From assembly GCF_018130065.1 (NCBI RefSeq), contig NZ_JAFCME010000003.1, forward strand, positions 316,501-380,500: DNA of 64,000 nt, read 5' to 3'. A program made the position numbers and the translations under genes. Numbering within the stretch: position 1 is the stretch's first letter; the number at the start of each line of letters is the position of its first letter. The notes beneath the pieces were generated by a model that saw nothing but the letters and a program-made list of their open reading frames with translations, did not search any database and had not been told where the DNA came from. Shown here in pieces: positions 8,499 to 15,702 of this stretch. This DNA is from Bradyrhizobium sp. AUGA SZCCT0158 (GTDB lineage: Bacteria; Pseudomonadota; Alphaproteobacteria; Rhizobiales; Xanthobacteraceae).

Positions 8499-8640
8499 CG
8501 ATACGGAGCGAGTGGTGGTATTAAATCTCGGCTCATCACGTTCCAGTCCCGGGTTGCACCCAGACAAGCATCCGCCTGGCCCGTTTTGGCAATTTTTTTG
8601 GTAGCGTCATTCCCCGGTCCGGTTTAGGGTGGCTCAAATA

Positions 8641-8657
8641 GTAAGTATACTGTCAAT
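8641..8657. promoter_or_regulatory. putative MarR operator upstream of aryl-CoA hydroxylase gene
   Basis: The sequence GTAAGTATACTGTCAAT has the perfect palindrome AGTATACT at its core and contains TATACT, a good -10 hexamer. It ends just before an AGGAGGG ribosome site (8659-8665) of the gene starting at 8671. The same 17 bases with one change occur at 12765-12781, in the divergent promoter of the gentisate genes. A MarR gene lies between the two sites. Binding by that regulator is inferred. Confidence 0.6.
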
Positions 8658-8670
8658 CAGGAGGGAACCT

Positions 8671-9810
8671 GTGCGTATCGCCGTCATCGGCGGAGGCCCC
8701 GGCGGTCTCTACTTCGCCTATCTCTGGAAGCGCCGTCATCCGGACGCAGAGATCGACCTGTTCGAGCAGAATCCCGAAGGCGCGACCTGGGGTTTTGGTG
8801 TCGTGTTCTCCGAACAGGCGCTGGAATTTTTGCGTGCCGACGACCCCGAGACGGTCGATGCGATCACGCCGCGGATGGAAAGCTGGAAGAACATCACGCT
8901 CAATTTGCGGGGCGAGAGCGTCGAGATCGACGGCGTCGGCTTCTCCTCGATCGGCCGGCTCGAATTGCTGACTATCCTGCAGCAGCGCGTGCGCGCCGCC
9001 GGCATCACGCCGCGATACGACACCATCATCCAGTCGCTGGACGAACTCAGGGGTTATGACCTGATCGTCGCCGCCGACGGGCTGAACTCACTGGTGCGCC
9101 GCAACTTTGAGAAGGAATTCGGCGCCTCGGTCTCGCATTCGACCAACAAATTTGCCTGGTATGGCACCAGCAAACGTTTTGCCACGCTGTCGCAGACCTT
9201 TGTGAAGACCGATCTCGGGTCTTTCAACGCGCATCACTACCGTTATGCGCCCGCCATGAGCACCTTCCTGGTCGAATGCGACGCGGCGACCTGGCAGGCC
9301 TATGGTTTCGAGCACAAGACCATCGAACAATCGCAGGCTATCTGCGAACAGGTCTTTGCCGACACGCTCGACGGCCATTCGCTGGTGTCGAACAAATCGG
9401 TATGGCGCAATTTTCCCTGGATCTGGAACGAGAACTGGTCGCACGGCAACATGGTGCTGATCGGCGATGCCCTGCATTCGGCGCATTTCTCGATCGGCTC
9501 GGGAACAAGGCTGGCGATCGAGGACGCCATCGCGCTGACCAAGGCGCTGGAGGCGGAAGCGGACATTCCGGCGGGCCTTGCCCGCTACCAGAGCGAACGC
9601 AAGCCGATCGTGAAGAAACTGGTGACGGCGGCGCGCACCAGCGCCGACTGGTACGAACATTTCCCCGAACACATGAAGCTCGATCTGATGGATTTTGCCT
9701 ACAGCTACATCACCCGCTCCGGACGGATCGACGATGCGCGCCTACGCGCGATGTCGCCGGCCTTCATGGCGCGCTATGAAGCAGCAAAGAACAGCCGGAG
9801 CCGGTCATGA
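8671..9810 (+). CDS. FAD-dependent aryl-CoA hydroxylase (salicylyl-CoA 5-hydroxylase-like)
   Basis: A 379-residue class A flavoprotein monooxygenase. It has the FAD dinucleotide fold GGGPGG near the start, a central substrate domain, and the second FAD motif IGDALHSAHFSIGSGTRLA followed by IEDAIAL. The HFSIGSGT wording is typical of enzymes acting on CoA esters of salicylate, anthranilate or 4-hydroxybenzoate rather than on free acids. The length fits the single-domain hydroxylases; the C-terminal old-yellow-enzyme half of 2-aminobenzoyl-CoA monooxygenase/reductase is absent. The GTG at 8671 is chosen because AGGAGGG stands 5 bases before it and the FAD motif starts right after. The next gene, an aryl-CoA ligase, overlaps its stop by 4 bases (ATGA). 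With gentisate dioxygenase nearby, it probably makes gentisyl-CoA from salicylyl-CoA or, with an NIH shift, from 4-hydroxybenzoyl-CoA. Confidence 0.82.
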   Translation: MRIAVIGGGPGGLYFAYLWKRRHPDAEIDLFEQNPEGATWGFGVVFSEQALEFLRADDPETVDAITPRMESWKNITLNLRGESVEIDGVGFSSIGRLELLTILQQRVRAAGITPRYDTIIQSLDELRGYDLIVAADGLNSLVRRNFEKEFGASVSHSTNKFAWYGTSKRFATLSQTFVKTDLGSFNAHHYRYAPAMSTFLVECDAATWQAYGFEHKTIEQSQAICEQVFADTLDGHSLVSNKSVWRNFPWIWNENWSHGNMVLIGDALHSAHFSIGSGTRLAIEDAIALTKALEAEADIPAGLARYQSERKPIVKKLVTAARTSADWYEHFPEHMKLDLMDFAYSYITRSGRIDDARLRAMSPAFMARYEAAKNSRSRS

Positions 9811-11414
9811 TGATCGACGATCAGGTACCTCTGGAAAATCCCGGCGCGCGCGAAATCGGTTTCGCGATCCCGGAGCGCTACAACGCCAGCCGCATCCTGT
9901 TCGACAACCTCGTGCACGGCCGCGGTGAACGCCTGGCCCTGACCGGACCCGCCGGCACACGCAGCTATGTCGAGCTGTGCCGCGAGGCCTCGCAATGGGG
10001 TCACGGCTTTCAGTCGCTGGGGCTGAAGCGCGGCAACCGCATCCTGTTGTTCCTCGACGATACGCCGGCTTACCCGGCCGCCTTCTTCGGCGCGGTCCGC
10101 TCCGGCTTCGTGCCGCTGTTGATCAACACCCTGACGCCGCCGGACCTGCTGCAGTTTTATCTCTCGGACGCCGGCGCCGCTGTCGCGGTGACCGATGCCG
10201 AGTTCACTTCCCGATTCGACGCGGTCGCCTGCAAGGACACGCCACTGCACACGTTGATCGTGGTCAACGGCACCGCCGGCGAGCACGCCGTGCCGAAGAC
10301 GCTTGCCGCCGATACCTGGCTGAAGGCCTTCCCAACCGAACTCGCGGAGGCCGACACGCACCGCAACGAGATGGCGTTCTGGATGTACTCGTCCGGCTCG
10401 ACCGGGCGGCCCAAAGGCATCGTACATCTGCAGCACGACATGGCCTACAGCGAAGCCGCGTTCGCACGTAGCGTGCTCAAGCTCGCCCCCGACGATATCT
10501 GCTTCTCGGTGCCGAAGATTTTCTTCGCCTACGGCTTCGGCAATTCCATCACCTTCCCGTTCTCGGTCGGCGCCGCCACGCTATTATTGCCCGGCCAGCC
10601 GAAGCCCGCCGCTATCTTCGAGGCGATCGGGCGCTACCGTCCGAGCGTGTTTTTCGGATTGCCGACGCTTTATACGTCATTGACCAAGGCCGATGGCGCG
10701 GCGGCAGCCGACTTCTCGTCGCTACGGATGGCGCTGTCCGCCGCCGAGGTGCTGTCGGGTGAAGTGTTCAACGGCTGGAAGACGCTGACCGGGCTCGAGA
10801 TCATCGAGGGCCTGGGTTCGACCGAGGCACTGCACATCTACCTTTCCAACCGGCCCGATCACAAGAAGCTCGGCGCGGCGGGGCTGCGTGTCCCCGGTTA
10901 TGAAATCGCGCTCCGGGACAAGGAAGGACGCGACGTCGGCGACAACGAGGAAGGGATCATGTGGGTGCGCGGCGATTCCAATACGCCGCTGTACTGGAAC
11001 CGGCCGGACAAATCAGCGGAGACGATCCGCGAGGGCGGCTGGATCTACACCGGCGACCGTTTTGTCCGCGATGCCGACGGCTTCCATTTCTTCCGCGGCC
11101 GCGCCGACGACCTGATCAAGATTTCCGGCCAGTGGGTCTATCCGCTCGAAGTCGAGCTCTGCCTTGCCGAGCACCCCGACGTCCGTGAATGCGCCGTCTT
11201 CGCTGCCGAGCTGCCGGACCGGCGCATGACGCTGAAGGCGGTGGTGGTGATGAACCAGGGCGGCTTCGACGCGGGCGATGCCACCAAGCGGCTGCAGGAT
11301 TTCGTCAAGGCAAAGCTGTTGCCTTACAAATACCCGCGCGAGGTACGATTCATCGATGAACTGCCGAAGACCGGAACAGGCAAGATCGACCGGCAGGCGC
11401 TGTTGAGGATGTAG
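9807..11414 (+). CDS. aryl-CoA ligase (benzoate/hydroxybenzoate-CoA ligase family)
   Basis: A 535-residue ANL-superfamily enzyme that activates an aromatic acid with ATP and CoA via an acyl-adenylate. Visible motifs are the P-loop-like YSSGSTGRPKGIVH, the aromatic-ligase stretch KIFFAYGFGNSITFPFSVGA, the A5 region EGLGSTEALHIYLSN, the A7 motif YTGDRF and the A10 catalytic lysine in GTGKIDRQ. The family style is that of BadA/HbaA benzoate and 4-hydroxybenzoate-CoA ligases. Its start overlaps the hydroxylase stop, so both proteins are made from one transcript. Together they would turn a (hydroxy)benzoate into a CoA ester and then hydroxylate it. Which isomer is used cannot be told by eye. Confidence 0.88.
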   Translation: MMIDDQVPLENPGAREIGFAIPERYNASRILFDNLVHGRGERLALTGPAGTRSYVELCREASQWGHGFQSLGLKRGNRILLFLDDTPAYPAAFFGAVRSGFVPLLINTLTPPDLLQFYLSDAGAAVAVTDAEFTSRFDAVACKDTPLHTLIVVNGTAGEHAVPKTLAADTWLKAFPTELAEADTHRNEMAFWMYSSGSTGRPKGIVHLQHDMAYSEAAFARSVLKLAPDDICFSVPKIFFAYGFGNSITFPFSVGAATLLLPGQPKPAAIFEAIGRYRPSVFFGLPTLYTSLTKADGAAAADFSSLRMALSAAEVLSGEVFNGWKTLTGLEIIEGLGSTEALHIYLSNRPDHKKLGAAGLRVPGYEIALRDKEGRDVGDNEEGIMWVRGDSNTPLYWNRPDKSAETIREGGWIYTGDRFVRDADGFHFFRGRADDLIKISGQWVYPLEVELCLAEHPDVRECAVFAAELPDRRMTLKAVVVMNQGGFDAGDATKRLQDFVKAKLLPYKYPREVRFIDELPKTGTGKIDRQALLRM

Positions 11415-11426
11415 GACATACTCCGT

Positions 11427-11551
11427 GTCGTCCCGGCCTTGAGCCGGGACCCATACGCCGCGGCCCGCGTTGCTGGAAAGAAAAGATAACGACCAGCGTG
11501 CAAGATAATTCCTGCCGGTGGTTAAGGGTCCCGGCTCAAGGCCGGGACGAC
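11427..11551. repeat. palindromic intergenic repeat (GTCGTCCCGG family), two-hairpin form
   Basis: Outer arms GTCGTCCCGGCCTTGAGC at 11427-11444 and its reverse complement ending at 11551 enclose about 70 variable bases; each arm is itself a hairpin. It lies between convergent genes (ligase and MarR) and may end transcription from both sides. Confidence 0.85.
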
Positions 11552-11573
11552 AATAACTAGTTGTCCGGCCGCC

Positions 11574-12083
11574 TCAACCCGATTTACCCAGATGCTCGAG
11601 CGCGTCCTCGGCGCGCAGCGGCACGCGCGAGGCCTCGTTGTTGAGATCGACGAGTTGCGTCATCAGCGTCAGCAACACCTTGCGGTCGGCGGCCTTCAGC
11701 GGCTGCAGCATCCGCGCCTGCGCCCGCTCGACCGATGGCATGATCTCGCGCAGCGTGGCGGCACCCGCTTTGGTCAGATAGAGCAATTTTACCCTCTTGT
11801 CCTCGCGGCCGGCCCTGCGCTCGATAAAGGCCTTTGCCTCCAGCCGCTCGATCACATTGCCGAGCGTCGAGCGGTCGAACGCGATCACCGCCGACAGCCG
11901 CGTCGCGTCGATGCCGGGATGGGTGTGGATCGAAACCAGCGCGGCATATTGCACCGGCGTCAGGTCGAAGGCCTTGCATTCCTCGACAAAGATCGCGACC
12001 GCGATCTGCTGCATGCGCCGAAACAAATAGCCCGGCGCCGCATAGACGGCGTCCATGGTGATGGGCGTGGGCTTACTCGGCAT
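11574..12083 (-). CDS. MarR-family transcriptional regulator of the gentisate cluster
   Basis: A 169-residue winged-helix repressor. The DNA-binding part spans about 35-115: LTPVQYAALVSIHTHPGID, the recognition region RLSAVIAFDRSTLGNVIERL, and the wing RAGREDKRVKLLYLT. The flanking helices form the dimer. The ATG at 12083 overlaps the stop of the upstream isomerase gene by 11 bases, so the two are translationally coupled; an internal Met (12059) is possible but less likely. Regulators of this type next to aryl-CoA genes (BadR, CouR) usually respond to the aryl-CoA ester. Candidate operators with identical cores are at 8641 and 12765, one at each promoter of the cluster, including its own transcript. 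Confidence 0.88.
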   Translation of the reverse strand: MPSKPTPITMDAVYAAPGYLFRRMQQIAVAIFVEECKAFDLTPVQYAALVSIHTHPGIDATRLSAVIAFDRSTLGNVIERLEAKAFIERRAGREDKRVKLLYLTKAGAATLREIMPSVERAQARMLQPLKAADRKVLLTLMTQLVDLNNEASRVPLRAEDALEHLGKSG

Positions 12084-12705
12084 CGGGCTGCTTGTCCGGT
12101 GCGGCGTCGGCGAACGCCTTGATTTCCTTCGCCGCGGCTTTAGCCTTGAGCAGGCGCGGGAAGACCGAGACATCCACCCCGAAGCGCCGCGCGTTGCCGA
12201 GTTGCGGCACCAGGCAGAGATCGGCGATCGTCGGCGTTGCACCGAAACAGAATGGCCCCTTTTCGCCGGTGGCCAGTGCTTCGCAAGCCGTCAGTCCCTC
12301 GCGGTTGACCCAGGCCGCCCACTCCGTCACCTTTTCCTCGGGTAAACCGAGTTGCCGAAGCCGGTTCAACACTTTCAGGTTCTGCACCGGGTGGGTGTCA
12401 CAGGCCAGCGCCATGGCGAAGGCGCGAACTTTTGCGCGACCCAGCGCATCGCCGGGCAGCAGCGCCGGTTCGGGATAGGTTTCATCCAGCCATTCAATGA
12501 TCGCCAACGATTGCGTGAGTACGGCGCCGGCGTCGTCCTCCAGTGCGGGCACGAGCCCCTGCGGGTTGATGGCGAGATAGGCCGGCGCGCATTGTTCGCC
12601 CTTGCGAAGGTGATGCGGCAAATGTTCGGGTCGCAGCCCCTTCAGATTCAAGGCGATCCTGACCCGGTAGGCCGCGGCACTGCGGAAATAGCCGTGCAGC
12701 TTCAT
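12073..12705 (-). CDS. maleylpyruvate/maleylacetoacetate isomerase (zeta-class GST)
   Basis: A 210-residue glutathione-dependent cis-trans isomerase. The N-terminal thioredoxin-like domain carries the zeta signature S-A-A-A-Y-R-V-R-I-A-L-N (9-20), with the catalytic Ser region, and NPQGLVPALEDD. The C-terminal helical domain has PTIADLCLVPQLGNARRF, typical of this class. In the gentisate pathway it converts maleylpyruvate, the dioxygenase product, to fumarylpyruvate. The context (divergent from gentisate 1,2-dioxygenase, 109 bases apart) favours maleylpyruvate over maleylacetoacetate. It is co-transcribed with the MarR gene, whose start it overlaps. The next enzyme, fumarylpyruvate hydrolase, is not in the window. 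Confidence 0.88.
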   Translation of the reverse strand: MKLHGYFRSAAAYRVRIALNLKGLRPEHLPHHLRKGEQCAPAYLAINPQGLVPALEDDAGAVLTQSLAIIEWLDETYPEPALLPGDALGRAKVRAFAMALACDTHPVQNLKVLNRLRQLGLPEEKVTEWAAWVNREGLTACEALATGEKGPFCFGATPTIADLCLVPQLGNARRFGVDVSVFPRLLKAKAAAKEIKAFADAAPDKQPDAE

Positions 12706-12747
12706 CGGAACCTCCCCGTAAATCTATCGTTGCGGTCTACGCCGTCA

Positions 12748-12775
12748 TTGACGCTACCCATATTGTAAGTATGCT
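12748..12775 (+). promoter_or_regulatory. predicted sigma-70 promoter of gentisate dioxygenase gene
   Basis: A -35 TTGACG (12748-12753), 16-base spacer and -10 TATGCT (12770-12775) point towards the dioxygenase start at 12815, leaving a leader of about 30 bases. The -10 lies inside the repeated putative operator at 12765-12781, the right place for a repressor to block polymerase. Confidence 0.55.
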
Positions 12776-12781
12776 GTCAAT
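12765..12781. promoter_or_regulatory. putative MarR operator between isomerase and gentisate dioxygenase genes
   Basis: GTAAGTATGCTGTCAAT differs from the site at 8641 by one base. It overlaps the dioxygenase -10. On the opposite strand it holds TTGACA, a perfect -35, facing the isomerase-MarR genes. One bound repressor dimer could thus control both directions, including the regulator's own gene. Binding is inferred from repetition and position. Confidence 0.62.
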
Positions 12782-12814
12782 AAATGGACGGACAAGAATA
12801 ACGGGAGGCTATCT

Positions 12815-13855
12815 ATGGAAGCCGTGCAGAAGACCCCGGAACGCGAGGCGTTCTACAAGAAGATCGACGGCGAGAACCTCTCCGCACTCTGGAACGTGAT
12901 GGGCGATCTGATCACACCGGAGCCGCGCAGCGCCTGCCGGCCGCATCTGTGGAAGTTCGACCAGATCCGCGACTACATGACCGAGGCCGGCAAGCTGATC
13001 ACCGCCAAGGAAGCCGAGCGGCGGGTGCTGGTGCTGGAAAATCCGGGCCTGCGCGGCCAGTCGAAGATCACGACCTCGCTGTTTGCCGGCGTGCAGATGG
13101 TGGTCCCCGGCGACGTCGCCCCGGCGCACCGCCACAGCCAGTCGGCGTTGCGTTTCGTGCTCGAGGGCAAGGGGGCGGCAACCGCGGTCGACGGCGAGAA
13201 GACGCTGATGGAGCCCGGCGATTTCGTCATCACGCCATCGATGACCTGGCATGATCATTCCAACGAAACCTCCGAGCCGATGTTCTGGCTCGACGGGCTC
13301 GACATTCCGATGGTGCAGTTCTTCGATGCGTCCTTTGCCGAAGGCTCGAACGAGGACCAGCAGAAGATCACGCGGCCTTCCGGCGACAGCTTTGCCCGCT
13401 ACGGACGCAACCTCCTCCCCGTCGACGAGAAGCGAAAGTCGAAGACATCACCGATCTTCAACTATCCCTACAGCTACACCCGCGAGGCGCTGGAGCAGGC
13501 CAAGATCCGCAATGAGTGGGACGCCTGCCACGGGCTGAAGCTGAAATTCTCCAACCCCGAAACCGGCGAATTCGCGATGCCGACCATCGGTACTTTCATC
13601 CAGATGCTGCCGAAGGGTTTTAAGACAGCGCGCTATCGCTCCACCGACGCGACCGTGTTCGCCGCGATCGAGGGCAAGGGCCGCACGCGGGTCGGCGATC
13701 AGACGTTTGAGTGGGGCGCGCGCGATCTGTTCGTGGTGCCGAGCTGGCAATGGGTCACCCACGAAGCCGATGTCGATTCGGTGCTGTTCAGCTTCTCCGA
13801 CCGTCCGGTGCAACAGAAGCTCGATTTGTTCCGCGAAGACCGCGGGAATGCGTGA
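12815..13855 (+). CDS. gentisate 1,2-dioxygenase
   Basis: A 346-residue bicupin ring-cleavage enzyme that opens gentisate with O2 to maleylpyruvate using Fe(II). The N-terminal cupin shows the metal-ligand set His105, His107 (PAHRHSQSALRFVLEGKG) and His146 (TWHDHSN), spaced as in the family. The C-terminal cupin (about 230-340) has a decayed metal site, also normal. The length is typical (about 340-380). It is monocistronic, divergent from the isomerase-MarR pair, with GGGAGG ahead of the ATG. It is the central step of the cluster and shows that the CoA-dependent upper route ends in free gentisate, so a thioesterase is needed. Confidence 0.93.
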   Translation: MEAVQKTPEREAFYKKIDGENLSALWNVMGDLITPEPRSACRPHLWKFDQIRDYMTEAGKLITAKEAERRVLVLENPGLRGQSKITTSLFAGVQMVVPGDVAPAHRHSQSALRFVLEGKGAATAVDGEKTLMEPGDFVITPSMTWHDHSNETSEPMFWLDGLDIPMVQFFDASFAEGSNEDQQKITRPSGDSFARYGRNLLPVDEKRKSKTSPIFNYPYSYTREALEQAKIRNEWDACHGLKLKFSNPETGEFAMPTIGTFIQMLPKGFKTARYRSTDATVFAAIEGKGRTRVGDQTFEWGARDLFVVPSWQWVTHEADVDSVLFSFSDRPVQQKLDLFREDRGNA

Positions 13856-13868
13856 GGCAACCACCGCT

Positions 13869-13987
13869 GTCGTCCCGGCCTTGAGCCGGGACCCATAACC
13901 ACCGACGCTCATTTTGCGAACAGCGTTAGCTACCTCGGGCCATCGATAGATCACGCGGTATGGGTCCCGGCTCAAGGCCGGGACGAC
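13869..13987. repeat. palindromic intergenic repeat (GTCGTCCCGG family), two-hairpin form
   Basis: Arms GTCGTCCCGGCCTTGAGC at 13869 and the complementary arm ending at 13987; both ends are near-identical to the unit at 11427-11551. It lies between the convergent dioxygenase and ABC permease genes. Confidence 0.85.
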
Positions 13988-14033
13988 GGTGTTGTTTGTC
14001 GCGCCAATTTTGGCTCGCTCACGCCGACGCACA

Positions 14034-14855
14034 TCACCGCCAGTGCAGCAGCCTTGCCTCCAGCAAATTAATCCCCTTCCCCACCACCAGCCCGAACACC
14101 GACAGGATCACAACGCCGGCCAGCAGCTGATCGGTCTGCATCAGATTGCCGGCCTGCAGCACGAAGGCGCCGATGCCGTATTGGGCGCCGATCATTTCCG
14201 CACTCACCACCAGCAGCAGCGCGACCGACGCCGTGATGCGAAAACCCGCGAGGATCGAGGGCAGCGCGCCCGGCCAGATCACGCGGCGCACGATCAGGTG
14301 GAACGGCACGTTAAAACTCTGCGCCATCCGGATCAGATTGCGCGGCACCGCGTCGACGCCGCTATAGACCGAGATCGCGGTGGAGAAGAACACGCCGAGC
14401 GCGATGGTCGCGATCTTCGGCTCCTCGCCGATCCCGAGCCACAGGATCAGCAGCGGCAGCAGCGCGATCTTCGGAATCGGAAACAGCGCCGAGATGAAGG
14501 TGATGCCGACACCGCGCGCCAGCGTCGATAACCCGATCCCGAAACCGACGATGACGCCGGCAGCCGTGCCGAGGATCCAGCCCGATCCGATCCGCATCAC
14601 CGACCAGGACAGATGCTGCCAGAGCGCGCCCGATAGCGCGAGCTTGTAGATCGCAACCGCGATCGCCGAGGGGGGTGGCAGGAACAGAGCATTGACCCAG
14701 CCGGCGCTGCCGGCGAGCTGCCAGAACGCAATCACCAGGATAAGCGCGATCCAGCCGGAATAGCGGCCGGCGCTTGGCGTAAAGCCGGCGCCGCGAAACG
14801 CCACCGGCCGCGGCGTGATCTCGTCCTGCGTCCCCTGCGGCGCGCGGTCAAGCAT
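14034..14855 (-). CDS. NitT/TauT-type ABC transporter permease
   Basis: A 273-residue inner-membrane permease of the SsuC/TauC/NrtB group. About six membrane helices start at WIALILVIAFWQLAGSAGW; the coupling EAA-like loop is VPRNLIRMAQSFNVP with IWPGALPSILAGFRI. It is the last gene of a four-gene operon, and its ATG at 14855 overlaps the ATPase stop by 8 bases. Such systems import sulfonates, nitrate, cyanate, pyrimidine precursors or aromatic acids; the substrate here is unknown. Confidence 0.92.
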   Translation of the reverse strand: MLDRAPQGTQDEITPRPVAFRGAGFTPSAGRYSGWIALILVIAFWQLAGSAGWVNALFLPPPSAIAVAIYKLALSGALWQHLSWSVMRIGSGWILGTAAGVIVGFGIGLSTLARGVGITFISALFPIPKIALLPLLILWLGIGEEPKIATIALGVFFSTAISVYSGVDAVPRNLIRMAQSFNVPFHLIVRRVIWPGALPSILAGFRITASVALLLVVSAEMIGAQYGIGAFVLQAGNLMQTDQLLAGVVILSVFGLVVGKGINLLEARLLHWR

Positions 14856-15621
14856 GCTGGACCTCACGCTCGGCGTCGATCGCCTCCTCACGGATCAGCG
14901 ACCACAGATCATTTTGTATCGCGAGCAGTTTTCCGCGGGCATTGATATCGCCGCGCTCGTCGCGCGTCATCGGGATGGTCACGACCTCGCGGACGCGGCC
15001 GGGACGGCGCGACAGCACCACGATGCGGTCGGCAAGGCGAACGGCTTCTTCGAGATTATGCGTCACGTAGACCGCGCCCATCGAACCGTCGGCGAGCAGG
15101 CGGATAAAATCCTCCATCAGCAGTTCGCGGGTCTGCGAATCCAGCGCCGAGAGCGGCTCGTCCATCAGCAGGATCGCCGGCCGCACTGCGAGCGCGCGCG
15201 CAATGCCGACACGCTGGCGCATGCCGCCGGACAATTGCTTCGGGTAGGCGCCGCGAAAATCGGTGAGCCCCGTGCGGCGCAGCGCGTCGTCGATCACGGC
15301 ACGGCGTTCGCTTATGCCGAGCGCGGTATGCACCAGCGGGAATTCCACATTGGCTTCCACCGTACACCAGGGCAGCAGCGCAAAATCCTGGAACACGAAG
15401 GTCAGCGGGTTGAGGCTGCCCGCCGGCGGCGCGCCGCGCAGTTCGGCCTGGCCTCCGCTCGGCCGCAGCAGCCCGCCGAGGATCGATAGCAGCGTGCTCT
15501 TGCCGCAGCCGGAGGGTCCGACGATCGCCACCACTTCGCCGGCACGCACGGTGAACGAGACGTTGTCGAGCACGTCCAGCGTACCGAAGCGGTGGCTGAT
15601 ATGGCCGGCGATCAGGTCCAT
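14848..15621 (-). CDS. NitT/TauT-type ABC transporter ATP-binding protein
   Basis: A 257-residue ATPase. It has Walker A GPSGCGKS, Q-loop VFQDFALLPW, signature LSGGMRQR, Walker B AILLMDEPLSALD and the switch His in YVTHNLEEA. The ATG at 15621 starts the conserved first beta strand, so the 20 extra upstream codons, which run into a palindromic repeat, are rejected. It is preceded in the operon by the binding-protein gene, with a 32-base perfect palindrome in the 81-base gap. The ATPase and permease genes overlap. Confidence 0.94.
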   Translation of the reverse strand: MDLIAGHISHRFGTLDVLDNVSFTVRAGEVVAIVGPSGCGKSTLLSILGGLLRPSGGQAELRGAPPAGSLNPLTFVFQDFALLPWCTVEANVEFPLVHTALGISERRAVIDDALRRTGLTDFRGAYPKQLSGGMRQRVGIARALAVRPAILLMDEPLSALDSQTRELLMEDFIRLLADGSMGAVYVTHNLEEAVRLADRIVVLSRRPGRVREVVTIPMTRDERGDINARGKLLAIQNDLWSLIREEAIDAEREVQHA

Positions 15622-15658
15622 TGGGTTCTCAGTTCGAATCCTTGCACCGCTGCGCTCC

Positions 15659-15690
15659 CTCTCCCGCTTGCGGGCCCGCAAGCGGGAGAG
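15659..15690. repeat. 32-base perfect palindrome inside an ABC transporter operon
   Basis: Arms CTCTCCCGCTTGCGGG (15659-15674) and CCCGCAAGCGGGAGAG (15675-15690) are exact complements with no loop. It lies between the binding-protein stop (15703) and the ATPase start (15621). An RNA hairpin here would protect the upstream message from 3' decay and lower downstream expression, as known for malE-type REP hairpins. The role here is inferred. Confidence 0.9.
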
Positions 15691-15702
15691 GTAAACCTCA
15701 AA

